Part shown: piece by piece, positions 17,825-26,652 of the stretch
Numbering within the stretch: the stretch's first letter is position 1
Layout of the letters: every line of letters begins with the position of its first letter
Source of the DNA: Microbulbifer sp. MKSA007
GTDB lineage: Bacteria > Pseudomonadota > Gammaproteobacteria > Pseudomonadales > Cellvibrionaceae
NCBI GenBank assembly: GCA_032615215.1
Contig: CP128433.1
Span: 310,001 to 374,000, forward strand
Direction of reading: 5' to 3'
Length of the DNA stretch: 64,000 nucleotides
Position numbers and translations under genes: made by a program
The notes under the pieces: model-generated
The model's input: the letters and a program-made list of their open reading frames with translations, nothing else
What the model was told of the DNA's origin: nothing
Databases searched by the model: none

Positions 17825-18604
17825 TTATTGAAAGTTAATTTTTTTTAGTGTCATGTTCTCATCAATAAATGAGCTTGGTCTAATCATAATTGAATTACTA
17901 AGCTCCATATATTCATATATGATTCCAACAAACTCAAATATATTTATCCCTGATGGCAGGGTCCTATTTAAAAAGACAGGACCGCCACTTAAACCACCAA
18001 AGTTGTTAGGAATAGAATTATGATGTTCGGAAAGAGTGATATGACAACCTTCTAGGGAAAATTCGCACCTTATATTTCTTTCTGTAACCTCAGACACCTC
18101 CATACTTCCTGTGCTTAGGGAGTCAAAAATCAAATGATTAACTTCTGGTCGTTCTCTCCAAACTCCAGGGTAGCCGCCAAATAGTATAAAATCACCTTTC
18201 GATACGTTTATTTTAGATAGCTCTTGAATTGGGTAGAATGTGGTGGGGATATTCCCGTTAGATCTGAATTCTTCTTCATCGTAATCATCTAGATTTAATA
18301 TGCATAAATCTAGTTTTTCATCTTCATCCCTGACTAATCCTTCCAAGTTAATAAGAGCATTTCCAATGTAAAGCTCTAATTCTGGCTCTTCTTCTAGCCT
18401 TTGTCTAAAGGCTTCGATAACATGAAAGTTGGTAATTCCGTACTTTACATTTTTATACTCTATAAGTGTAACTGTTCCATTATTCACCTTCACTTCCTTA
18501 TCTGAAGGTGACCCAAAATAGCAGGCCGTACAGAATTGCAATGAAAACTTTACCAACTCATTGGATAAGTCTTTTTCATCCTCAGTTAACGTAATATTAT
18601 TCAT
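17825..18604 (-). CDS. Trypsin-like serine protease, partner of the AIPR gene
   Basis: 259 residues, no signal peptide, so cytoplasmic. The chymotrypsin-fold triad is readable in order: His61 in YGITNFHVIE, Asp99 in KLDLCILNLDD, Ser206 in NFGGLSGGPVF (GxSGGP). A FILFGGYPG strand lies between them. Proteases of this fold act as activators or executors in several bacterial defence systems (Trypco-type modules in multi-gene defence loci). Here it is first in a two-gene transcript with the AIPR gene. The cysteine pair near residues 25-28 (FCTAC) is noteworthy. Substrate unknown; it could process AIPR or another host protein on infection. Confidence 0.82.
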   Translation of the reverse strand: MNNITLTEDEKDLSNELVKFSLQFCTACYFGSPSDKEVKVNNGTVTLIEYKNVKYGITNFHVIEAFRQRLEEEPELELYIGNALINLEGLVRDEDEKLDLCILNLDDYDEEEFRSNGNIPTTFYPIQELSKINVSKGDFILFGGYPGVWRERPEVNHLIFDSLSTGSMEVSEVTERNIRCEFSLEGCHITLSEHHNSIPNNFGGLSGGPVFLNRTLPSGINIFEFVGIIYEYMELSNSIMIRPSSFIDENMTLKKINFQ

Positions 18605-18920
18605 TTATATATGATAGCGTTTTTAATGGAATTGATATTATATCACTTAATAACAGTCTGAAGAATGAAAGGGGAATTCAGGCAAGAATATTTTATATGA
18701 TAAGTATATTTGACCAATAATTAGTCTGGTATATATGTTTCAGATGCATTTGCTCTTTGATTTTGATGGCATCATAAAATGTTCAAATATCTTTCTGTAT
18801 ATTAAAAAATAAAATGCTAAATATGATATCAGTTCAACGCGCAGCCAAGTCAAACTACTTTATGAGTAGCTAGTGCTCACATATTAAAAAATAGGCACTA
18901 TTGTACTAACGGTTGTTATA
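18605..18920. other. Intergenic region at the island boundary
   Basis: About 315 AT-rich bases between the protease gene and the PP2C/kinase gene. Base composition changes abruptly to GC-rich at about 18.92 kb. I found no tRNA, direct repeat or integrase gene at the boundary. Confidence 0.45.
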
Positions 18921-20693
18921 TCAACTACTAGACGAAAACAATGCCGCCACCGCCAATAAAGTAGCCACCCAAATCCCACAAAGAATCTTCCAGAAAAGGG
19001 AAGCATCCCCTTTCTCAGTAGGATCTTCACGCAAGTAATCCGGGTTGGGATTGGCGAGGTCGCGCATAAATTCCGTTAGGGTGGAGTATCGTTGTTCCAG
19101 GTCGATGCTGCATCCCCGTTCCAGGGCGCGGTCGAACCAGATGGGGACTACCGGATTAAACTGGCTGGCGGTGCGGTAGCGTAGGCGTTCGAAGTCGGCG
19201 TGGGAGCGGCAGTTTTCTATTTCCTCGCCGTAGGGCAGTTCGCCGGTAAACATTTCGTACGCAATAGTAGCGAGGGCATAGATATCGCCGCGAATACCGC
19301 TGTTGTGCCCGAGGATATAGTGGGGGTCGGAGTAGCTGGCGGTGCCCAGCGCTTCCGGGTGCTCCAGGGGGCGGAAAATCTCGGCACTGCCGGCTACGTA
19401 AACTGAGCCGAAGTCGATAATTTTTACCCGCCCGTCGCCGTCGATCATGATATTGGCCGGGCGCAAATCCTGGTGAATGGTTTCCTGATCGTGGAAGGCC
19501 TGTAGCCCGGTGGCAATCTCCTTAAGGATGCGAAACGCCTCTGCGGGTTTGGGGAAGCGGTTATTGGTGATCCACTGCTCCAGGGTACTGCCCTGTACAT
19601 ACTCCATCAGGTAATAGAGCGCGGTGCGCGGGCGGGTCTGGCGGTGCAGGCGCACCACCTGGGGGCTGCGAATACGCAGGCCTATCCACTCCTCCTGAAT
19701 AAAGCGGTCGATATAGTGGATATCGTCCTCGTAATTTACCGAGGGGGTTTTCATTACCAGGATTTCCCCGGTGGCACTGTCGCGCACCAGGTACAGCTGG
19801 CTGCGCTGGGAGGAGAACAGCTCCCGTTCCACCTGGTAACCATCCAATACCATGCCCGGTTCCAATTCCGGCGGGAAGGGCAGGCGGGTAAGCTGGCGGC
19901 TGTAGTCGTCCAGGGTGGTTTGTGGCAATGCCTTTACCTTTACCACTAATGCGGAGAGGTTATCGTCACTGCCGTTTTCCTCGGCGAGGCGCACCAGGGT
20001 TTCCGCTGTTTCCTGTTCGCTTAGTTGGGACTCTGCCAGTAGCTCGCGCAGCAAATCCTGTTTGATAAAGTCGTGCACACCGTCGCTGGTAATCAGCAGC
20101 ACATCGTCCTTAGCGAGGCTGAGCTGGCCGTAATCCACTTGCAGGCCGGTATCCATTCCCAGCGCACGGGATAGCATCTGCTGGCGGTGGGCCAGGGTGA
20201 TGTTGTGGTCCCGGGTGAGGCATTTAAGGTTGTCACCGCGCAGGTGATAGATACGGCTGTCGCCGATATGGAAGTAGTGGGCGGTGCGGGATTTAAAAAT
20301 CAGGGCTGAGAAGGTGCAGAGGAAGCCCTTTTCCTGTTGGGGAAAGTCATGGCTCTTGCGGTATAGCTTGCTGTTAATGGAGGCGAGGATTTTCTGTCCG
20401 GCGTGGGCCACAGACCAGGTATCCGGCACCTTGTAGTAGTCCCGCACAAACTGCTCGGTGGCGGTGTGGCTGGCGAGGGCGCCGGCTTCGGCAGAGCTGA
20501 CGCCGTCTGCCAGTGCGGCGACTGCGCCCAGGTATTCCTGCAAGTGCGGGTTATCTGGCCAGTGATAGATTGCGGCATCTTCGTTCTGCGGTTTGATGCC
20601 GGCACTGGTGCAAAGGCCGTGGCTCAATCGCGGTGTCTGGGCTTCGGGGTTTGCCTCGGTTTCTGTTTGCACCCCGGAATTGGTTTCGCTCAC
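18921..20693 (-). CDS. Fused PP2C-type protein phosphatase and Ser/Thr kinase, membrane-anchored
   Basis: 590 residues. N-terminal PP2C domain (about 22-256) with the metal-binding motifs: NED (37-39), ADGV (62-65), GDSR (144-147), SDGVHD (203-208) and DDN (243-245). A linker is followed by a kinase domain (about 284-545): Lys315 in ILVMKTP, HQDLRPANI (catalytic Asp409, Asn414) and IDFG (Asp427). A C-terminal membrane helix (FWKILCGIWVATLLAVAALF) ends the protein. Starts at GTG 20693 with AGGAG 7 bases away. Such fusions sit beside nitrate transporters in marine proteobacteria and presumably control nitrate uptake or assimilation by phosphorylation; that role is inferred from its place next to narK. 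Confidence 0.9.
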   Translation of the reverse strand: MSETNSGVQTETEANPEAQTPRLSHGLCTSAGIKPQNEDAAIYHWPDNPHLQEYLGAVAALADGVSSAEAGALASHTATEQFVRDYYKVPDTWSVAHAGQKILASINSKLYRKSHDFPQQEKGFLCTFSALIFKSRTAHYFHIGDSRIYHLRGDNLKCLTRDHNITLAHRQQMLSRALGMDTGLQVDYGQLSLAKDDVLLITSDGVHDFIKQDLLRELLAESQLSEQETAETLVRLAEENGSDDNLSALVVKVKALPQTTLDDYSRQLTRLPFPPELEPGMVLDGYQVERELFSSQRSQLYLVRDSATGEILVMKTPSVNYEDDIHYIDRFIQEEWIGLRIRSPQVVRLHRQTRPRTALYYLMEYVQGSTLEQWITNNRFPKPAEAFRILKEIATGLQAFHDQETIHQDLRPANIMIDGDGRVKIIDFGSVYVAGSAEIFRPLEHPEALGTASYSDPHYILGHNSGIRGDIYALATIAYEMFTGELPYGEEIENCRSHADFERLRYRTASQFNPVVPIWFDRALERGCSIDLEQRYSTLTEFMRDLANPNPDYLREDPTEKGDASLFWKILCGIWVATLLAVAALFSSSS

Positions 20694-20794
20694 AGCTTTC
20701 TCCTATCTCGTTTTGTCCCCTCAGACCAACGGCGAAAAACAAAGAAGGGCCATTGGCCCTCCTTTGCGTTTGTTGCTGGATAATTGCTTTCCGA

Positions 20795-22270
20795 TCACTC
20801 CACGCTGATCAGCTGCACTGTGCCATCCGGTAGCACTTCGGCGATATTGCCTTTGGGCTCCTCCAGGAACAGGCAGGCGAAGAAGATCACCGCTGCTGCG
20901 CCGCAGATAATCAGGAAGAACTGGCTGTAGCTGACATAAGACAGGGCGGTAAGGAAAGTAACCGCACCCACGTTGCCGTAGGCTCCTGCCATACCGGCGA
21001 TCTGCCCGGTCATGCGGCGCTTCACCAGGGGTACGACGGCGAATACGGCACCCTCACCGGCCTGCACGAAGAAAGAGCAGCACATGGTGGCAACTACCGC
21101 AGCGGGAATCCACCAGCCGCCGTTGATCTGGCTCAGCACAAAGTAACCCACTGCCAGGCCGCCGATCAGGAACATCAGGCTGCGGCGGCGTCCCAGTTTG
21201 TCAGAGAAGTATCCACCGGTTGGGCGAGCCACCAGGTTCATAAAGGCGAAGCCAGAGGCGAGCAGGCCGGCCTTCACCGGGCTCAATCCTTCAAAGGTTT
21301 CCAGGAAGAACAGGGGCAGCATAGAAACCACGGCCAGCTCTGAGCCGAAGGTGACGAAGTAGGCCAGGTCGAGGATGGCTACCTGCTTGAAGTTGTATTT
21401 CTCCAGCTCGGGCACACCTTCGCGCAGGTGGTCTTTGTTTACATTCCAGATCATGCGGGTCTGGAAGGCGAACAGTGCTACCAGCAGTCCCCACATTGCG
21501 TAAGTGGCATTCTGGCTCAGCAGGGCTACGCCACTGGGAGACAGTTTGTAAGCCAGCGCTGCCAGTGCCAGGTACATGGGCACATTCATCAGCAGGTAGA
21601 AGTAGAAATCCCGCTTGCTGGTCACTTCCAAGCCGCCGCTCTTTTTCGGTTTGAAGTAAGTGGAACCTTTAGGAGTGTTGCGGGCAACGCGGTAGTAGAT
21701 GATGCCGTACAGGCCGGCGATGATGCCGGTGAGGCCCAGGGCATAGCGCCAGCCGTCTTCACCGCCGAACAGCAGGGCGATGGTGGGCAGGGTCATGGCA
21801 CCGGCAGCAGAACCGAAATTCCCCCAGCCGCCGTAAACACCTTCTGCCAGGCCGACTTGTTTGGCCGGGAACCATTCACCCACCATGCGGATACCAATTA
21901 CAAAGCCGGCACCCACAAATCCCAGCAAGAAGCGGAACAGGGCCAGGGATTCATAACTGTCTGCGGTGGCGAAGCCCAAACAGATTAAAGATGAGGTCAT
22001 CAGCAGCCCGCTGTACACCAGGCGCGGCCCCAATTTATCCACCAGCATACCGATAATGATACGGGCGGGGATGGTGAGTGCCACGTTGAGGATTAACAGG
22101 GCTTTTACTTGCTGGCTGGTGAGGTCGAACGCTTCCTTGATAAAGACCATCAGCGGAGCGTGGGAGAACCACACCACGAAAGTCAGGAAAAACGCAAACC
22201 AAGTAACGTGCAGCGTCTTTATTTTGGGATCGCCCCAATTAAATAAATTGAGGCCGCTGGATTGACTCAT
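20795..22270 (-). CDS. narK: NarK/NasA-type nitrate/nitrite transporter (MFS)
   Basis: 491 residues, 12 predicted membrane helices. The two nitrate signature stretches are present: GGWGNFGSAAGAMTLP in helix 5 and GMAGAYGNVGAV in helix 11, plus the MFS motif between helices 2 and 3 (GMLVDKLGPRLVYS). It moves nitrate into (or nitrite out of) the cell across the inner membrane. ATG 22270 is preceded by GGAG. It is transcribed with, and just upstream of, the PP2C/kinase gene, and divergently from another NarK-like gene; two NarL-type inverted repeats lie in the shared promoter region. The assimilatory type (NasA) seems most likely because of the kinase neighbour. Confidence 0.9.
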   Translation of the reverse strand: MSQSSGLNLFNWGDPKIKTLHVTWFAFFLTFVVWFSHAPLMVFIKEAFDLTSQQVKALLILNVALTIPARIIIGMLVDKLGPRLVYSGLLMTSSLICLGFATADSYESLALFRFLLGFVGAGFVIGIRMVGEWFPAKQVGLAEGVYGGWGNFGSAAGAMTLPTIALLFGGEDGWRYALGLTGIIAGLYGIIYYRVARNTPKGSTYFKPKKSGGLEVTSKRDFYFYLLMNVPMYLALAALAYKLSPSGVALLSQNATYAMWGLLVALFAFQTRMIWNVNKDHLREGVPELEKYNFKQVAILDLAYFVTFGSELAVVSMLPLFFLETFEGLSPVKAGLLASGFAFMNLVARPTGGYFSDKLGRRRSLMFLIGGLAVGYFVLSQINGGWWIPAAVVATMCCSFFVQAGEGAVFAVVPLVKRRMTGQIAGMAGAYGNVGAVTFLTALSYVSYSQFFLIICGAAAVIFFACLFLEEPKGNIAEVLPDGTVQLISVE

Positions 22271-22403
22271 GACTATTTTCTCCGGCTTCTCAGAAATTTT
22301 TAGAGGTGGATAGGGTCATGACCGATAGTATTTGAGCAGCGCCAGAGGGAAAGTGCGCAAAAGGGGTAAGTGGAAGGGAAATCGATTTGTAGTTGGAAGG
22401 GAG

Positions 22404-22419
22404 TAACCCCTTGGGGTTA
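22404..22419. promoter_or_regulatory. NarL-type inverted repeat (7-2-7), narK/MFS divergent promoter
   Basis: TAACCCC-TT-GGGGTTA is a perfect 16-base palindrome. It fits the heptamer arrangement of NarL sites (TACYYMT, spacing 2) except for the third and last heptamer bases. It lies 134 bases upstream of narK and 264 bases before the divergent MFS gene. Confidence 0.5.
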
Positions 22420-22458
22420 GTAGCTCGGAGTGGGTAGGGGCGGTTTTTAGTGCGTTTC

Positions 22459-22474
22459 TACCCCTGTGGGGGTA
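22459..22474. promoter_or_regulatory. NarL-type inverted repeat (7-2-7), narK/MFS divergent promoter
   Basis: TACCCCT-GT-GGGGGTA matches the NarL 7-2-7 consensus in the left heptamer fully and in the right heptamer at all but one position. A close copy of this element lies between the NarL-like regulator gene and narK2 at 34727-34742, so a shared regulator for these units is likely. Confidence 0.62.
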
Positions 22475-22682
22475 GTTGGTGGAAATTGATAATGATTAAA
22501 AAGGGTTTTTGGGAGTAATTGTCGCTAGCCGATTTTTTGTGCATCTTGCCAATAGCTTGCCTCTGTAGATTTCTCGCCCCCGCTGTAATTCTGTGATCAC
22601 TTTTCTGGGGCGGGGGCTCAATGCGGTGAATAACCGGGGTGGCAATTAATTTTCGACAGCCAATATTTTGGAGATGCCTGCC

Positions 22683-23983
22683 GTGCAATATACACAGCAA
22701 CTCGCCGGGCGCGCGCTGATATTTGCCTCGGCCATGTTCGCCGCTAACTTCTCTGTTTGGACGCTTTATGCGGTATTGGGGGTAGAGATTCGCGGGCAAC
22801 TGGATCTGTCTGCAACTGAATACGGGGTTCTACTGGCTGCGCCGATTTTGAGTGGGGCGCTGTTGCGTTTTCCGGTGGGATTACTGGTGGAATATTTTTC
22901 TGCGAAAAAGCTGATTTTATTGCAGATGCTGTTGTTGCTGCCTGTGCTCTTTTTGTTGCCCTTTATCGATAGCTACGGGGCTCACTTGCTGGCGGGGCTG
23001 TGGCTGGGTATTTCCGGGGTGTCTTTTGTTTTGGGGATTCGCTATATCAGCCCGTGGTTCGAAAGAGGGCGGCAGGGTACTGCGATGGGCATTTTTGGTG
23101 CAGGAAATGCCGGAGCCGCAATTACCTTGGCATTGGCTCCTGCCATTCAAAATTGGTTTGGGCGCGAGTGGATAGGGCCGGTTTATGGAGCCGGGATTAT
23201 CCTGATGATGGTTTTATTCGAATTTTTTGCACCAGAGGAGACCCGCTATATGCGCAGCCGGGGAAAACCGGATCTGCGCAGTCATTTAAAGCCGTTAACG
23301 CAAATCCGGGTTTGGCGTTATGGGCTCTACTATTACTTTGTTTTTGGCAGTTTTCTCGCACTTTTATTGTGGTTGCCGAATTACTATCTGTCGGTGTACC
23401 AAGTCAGTACGCCGGTGGCAATGGCTCTAACCCTGTTGTTTGTGGCTCTTTCCAGTTCACTGCGCGCTTTGGGGGGTGGTTTGCCGATCGCTACGGTGCG
23501 CGCACCGTCAATTGGAGTGTTTTCTGGACCTGCCTGGTGTGCCTTTTCTTCCTCAGTTACCCGCCCACCAGTATGACCATTCACGGGGTGGAACGGGATG
23601 TGCATTTAAATATTGAAGTGGGTATTGAATTGTTCACTTTACTGCTACTGGTTATTGGTATCGCCCAGGGATTTGGCCGCGCGTCTGTTTACAAAGCGCT
23701 GCACGATAATTTCCCCGCGCATATGGGGAGTGTTGGCGGTACCGTAGCCACTATTGGTGCCCTCGGTGGTTTTACCCTGCCTGTTCTTTTTGGTATCGCT
23801 CAGGACTTAGTAGGTATCCACAGTGCGGCCTTTATGCTGCTCTACGGTGTGCTCGCTATTTGTATGTTGGTTATGTATTTGGCGATTCAAAGAGAAAATT
23901 ATATGCAGCGTTTACAGTACGCACAGCAAAATAATTTCCTGCTTGAGGAAACCAGCGAAACCGAGGCTTTGCCGGATAGGTAG
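22683..23983 (+). pseudogene. NarK-like MFS transporter with one-base frameshift
   Basis: A 12-helix MFS protein of the nitrate/nitrite family. The first 260 residues are in one frame and the last 170 in the next. The break is at the six-G run 23471-23476: with seven G the sequence reads LRALGGWFADRYGART, exactly the loop motif of MFS proteins between the two helix halves. Motifs kept: GIFGAGNAGAAI and GSVGGTVATIGALGGF (nitrate-signature-like). GGAG lies 9 bases before GTG 22683, which I prefer over ATG 22674. It is divergent from narK. Probably intact in the organism. It would transport nitrate or nitrite and shares the promoter region with NarL-type sites. Confidence 0.8.
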
Positions 23984-24126
23984 TGCCCACTACCAATAAG
24001 GGATTACGCCTGAGTAAAGGCTAGGGAGTAAAGATTAATTAAGCAGGAAAAAATATATGGTTTCAGTCGAGTCTGAAAAATTGTAATTTGTCACTGTTCA
24101 CTCCGTTGTTGCAAAGGAAAAGCGTC

Positions 24127-25335
24127 ATGACCGTTTCCAAATTCCCAAAAATTCTCGGTGCCTTACTGTTGGGGGCATGCAGCACTGTTGCATTGCAGGC
24201 CGCTGCGCAGGAAAGTGAAAATGCCACTCTGGTGGATGCGTTGAAATCCGGTGAAGTCGGATTGAATCTGCGTTACCGCGTAGAGACTGTTGATCAGGAT
24301 GGTATTGATGATGAAGCAGTTGCATCCACTTTAAGAACCCGCCTTAACTGGCGCAGTGGCAGCTACCGTGGCTTTACCAGCTTCCTGGAAATGGATGATG
24401 TTACGGCAGTTGGCAATGACAGCTACAACTCCACCATTAATGGTAAAACTGACTACCCGACTGTAGTTGATCCAGAAGGAACTGAAATTAACCAAGCCTA
24501 TATTCGCTACAATGGTGACAACTCCATAATTACCGCCGGTCGCCAGCGCATTAACCTGGACGGGCAGCGATTTGTCGGCGGTGTTGGCTGGAGACAAAAC
24601 GAGCAGACCTACGATGGTGTTCGTTATCAGTATGGCAGTGCCGATAGCTTCCAGCTGGATTACAGCTATGTCTACAACGTTAATCGTATTTTCGGTGAAG
24701 ACAGTGCTGGTTCCGATATGGGCGGCGATATCCAACTGCTACACGCGATTTATCCAGTAGCTGAAAACCATAAAATCAGCGCTTTTGTTTACAATCTGGA
24801 TCTGGAAGATCTCACCGATAATGCCAGCCGCACTTATGGGGTAGATTACAAAGGTAAATTTGGTCCGGTAAAAGCTAACCTGAGTTATGCGCACCAGTCA
24901 GATATTGGTGACAACCAGTATGACTACAGCGCTAATTATTACCTGGCAGAGCTTGGCGCTGATCTGGGTCCAGTTGCGGCAAAACTCGGTTATGAAGTTT
25001 TGGGTTCCGACAATGACGTTGGTTTTAAAACCCCGCTGGCAACCTTGCACAAGTTCCAGGGTTTCACTGATAAATTCCTGGGAACCCCCGCTGACGGTGT
25101 CGAAGATCTGTATGTTGGCGGTTCAATGAAAGTGGCCGGTGGCAAGCTGGGTTTGACCTATCACAACTTTGAAGCGGCCGAAGGCTCCGTTAGTTACGGT
25201 GATGAGTGGAACCTGAGCTACGGCCACAAAATCACCGACGACATTTCTGCACTCGTTAAGTACGCAACTTATCGTGCTGATGAGTACAGCACTGACACCG
25301 ACAAGCTTTGGATCATGGTAACCGCTAATTTCTAA
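24127..25335 (+). CDS. Outer-membrane porin, alginate-export-like beta-barrel
   Basis: 402 residues from ATG 24127 (AAGGA about 9 bases upstream; the frame extends to 24088 but the shorter start gives the better signal peptide, ending in LQAAAQES). The mature part is a beta-barrel: alternating polar and aromatic residues, 'LRYRVETVDQD', 'QAYIRYNGDNSIITAGRQRINLDGQRFVGGVGWRQNEQTYDGVRY', and the C-terminal F of an outer membrane strand (WIMVTANF). The GRQ-x-INLD-x-QRFVG pattern fits the alginate-export/OprD-like porin family. Its position between nitrate transporter and cofactor genes suggests a nitrate-uptake porin, as inference. A strong terminator follows. Confidence 0.78.
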   Translation: MTVSKFPKILGALLLGACSTVALQAAAQESENATLVDALKSGEVGLNLRYRVETVDQDGIDDEAVASTLRTRLNWRSGSYRGFTSFLEMDDVTAVGNDSYNSTINGKTDYPTVVDPEGTEINQAYIRYNGDNSIITAGRQRINLDGQRFVGGVGWRQNEQTYDGVRYQYGSADSFQLDYSYVYNVNRIFGEDSAGSDMGGDIQLLHAIYPVAENHKISAFVYNLDLEDLTDNASRTYGVDYKGKFGPVKANLSYAHQSDIGDNQYDYSANYYLAELGADLGPVAAKLGYEVLGSDNDVGFKTPLATLHKFQGFTDKFLGTPADGVEDLYVGGSMKVAGGKLGLTYHNFEAAEGSVSYGDEWNLSYGHKITDDISALVKYATYRADEYSTDTDKLWIMVTANF

Positions 25336-25359
25336 GCGGCTGAAAGAACTCCTTAGCGA

Positions 25360-25384
25360 GGCCCCCGGCTTCGGCCGGGGTTTT
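25360..25384 (+). terminator. Rho-independent terminator after the porin gene
   Basis: GC-rich 8-bp stem (CCCCCGGC / GGCCGGGG, slipped by one) with a TTC loop, followed by TTTT, 24 bases after the porin stop. Confidence 0.82.
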
Positions 25385-25550
25385 CCCCGCACCTTGAACC
25401 TGTTTTTATAATTTAAAAATTTTAATCGACTGAAGCTCCACATTTTGATGTCTCCCCGAGGAGCATCAGTTCGAGCACCAAGGGAGTACCACCTTTGCCC
25501 CAAGCATAAATTAACCAGCTTGATACACTGACATCAGTTTAAACACCGAG

Positions 25551-25664
25551 TCCCGCTACCTAAACCGCGTCGTTTTTTATTGACGTTGCAAGGTGTCGGG
25601 ACCGTGGCCGTACCGGCCACCAGGGTCTAGCGGGAAACTGCGCGGCCTCCCGACATTGGAAAGG
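25551..25664 (+). promoter_or_regulatory. Structured leader of moaA, Moco-riboswitch candidate
   Basis: The 120 bases before moaA fold well. A closing stem pairs TCCCGCTA (25551-25558) with TAGCGGGA (25628-25635). Inside it are a CGTC/GACG hairpin (25568-25585) and a GTGGCC/GGCCAC hairpin (25604-25620). A competing 8-bp stem pairs TGTCGGGA (25594-25601) with TCCCGACA (25648-25655), which crosses the closing stem and ends 6 bases before the moaA ribosome site (AAGG 25661-25664). Mutually exclusive stems that bracket a ribosome site are typical of a riboswitch. moaA is the usual target of the Moco RNA motif in gammaproteobacteria. I did not match the full Moco consensus, so identity stays open. 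Confidence 0.55.
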
Positions 25665-25670
25665 CGTTTA

Positions 25671-26648
25671 ATGTTACAAGACAATTTTGGCCGTAGGTTT
25701 TACTACCTGCGCCTGTCCGTGACGGACATCTGCAATTACCGCTGCAACTATTGCCTACCCGAGGGCATCGGTTGCGGACGTTCCCTGGAAGGGGAAAATC
25801 CTCTCTCAGTCGCTGAGGTGGGCACATTAGTGCGCGCTTTCGCTTCACTGGGTACGGAAAAGGTACGCCTTACCGGCGGAGAGCCCTCCCTGCGCAAAGA
25901 CCTGGTGCCGCTGCTCGAAGCCGTGCGCGCTAGCGATAAGATTCGCCGCTTAGCCATCACCACCAACGGTTACCGCCTGCCCAGTCAGATTGACGACTGG
26001 CACCGCGCGGGCTTGGATCAGGTGAATGTCAGTATCGACAGCCTCGACCCAGCTCAATTCCACCATATCACCGGCCACAATCGCCTGGATAAAGCCTTAG
26101 CAGGGTTGGATCGCGCCCTGGCCTTGGGTATCGATACCAAGGTCAACGCAGTGCTGATGCGCCAGTACAACCTGGCCGAGCTGGATAATTTCCTCGCCTG
26201 GGTTCGCGAGACTCCGGTGACCCTGCGTTTTATTGAATTGATGCGCACCGGCGATAACCGCGAGTTCTTCGCCAGCAACCATGTCTCCGGTGGCGATATA
26301 GAAACCCTGCTGCTGCGGGAAGGCTGGGAGCAGGTGATCCGCACCCGCGATGCCGGTCCGGCGCGGGAGTATTTCCACCCGGATTACGCCGGTCGTATCG
26401 GCCTGATTACCCCTTACGGCAAGGACTTCTGTGCAAGCTGCAACCGCCTGCGGGTATCGGCCCAGGGCAAGTTGCACCTGTGCCTGTTCGCCGACCAGGG
26501 CTTTGATATGCGCGAAATCATCGCCGATGGTGATAGCGAGGCGCTGGCAGCTCATATCCGCGAGTTGATTGTGGATAAGACCGCAGGCCACCAGTTGCAC
26601 GAAGGTTTTACCGGCGCTACCCGCAACCTAGCGATGTTGGGGGGCTAG
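25671..26648 (+). CDS. moaA: GTP 3',8-cyclase MoaA
   Basis: 325 residues. Radical-SAM enzyme that starts molybdenum-cofactor synthesis by converting GTP to 3',8-cyclo-GTP (together with MoaC). The first [4Fe-4S] cluster motif CNYRCNYC is at residues 21-28; the second, C-terminal cluster is formed by CASC and the Cys in LHLCLF. The conserved RLTGGEPSLR and the C-terminal GG are present. The reading frame is open back to 25593, but AAGG just before ATG 25671 fixes the start and leaves the structured leader outside the gene. It heads a mo-cofactor operon through modC. Confidence 0.96.
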   Translation: MLQDNFGRRFYYLRLSVTDICNYRCNYCLPEGIGCGRSLEGENPLSVAEVGTLVRAFASLGTEKVRLTGGEPSLRKDLVPLLEAVRASDKIRRLAITTNGYRLPSQIDDWHRAGLDQVNVSIDSLDPAQFHHITGHNRLDKALAGLDRALALGIDTKVNAVLMRQYNLAELDNFLAWVRETPVTLRFIELMRTGDNREFFASNHVSGGDIETLLLREGWEQVIRTRDAGPAREYFHPDYAGRIGLITPYGKDFCASCNRLRVSAQGKLHLCLFADQGFDMREIIADGDSEALAAHIRELIVDKTAGHQLHEGFTGATRNLAMLGG

Positions 26649-26652
26649 GGTT

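Noticed and set aside
23991..24006. Further NarL-like repeat (TACCAAT-AA-GGGATTA) before the porin
   Set aside because: Too many mismatches in both heptamers to call.
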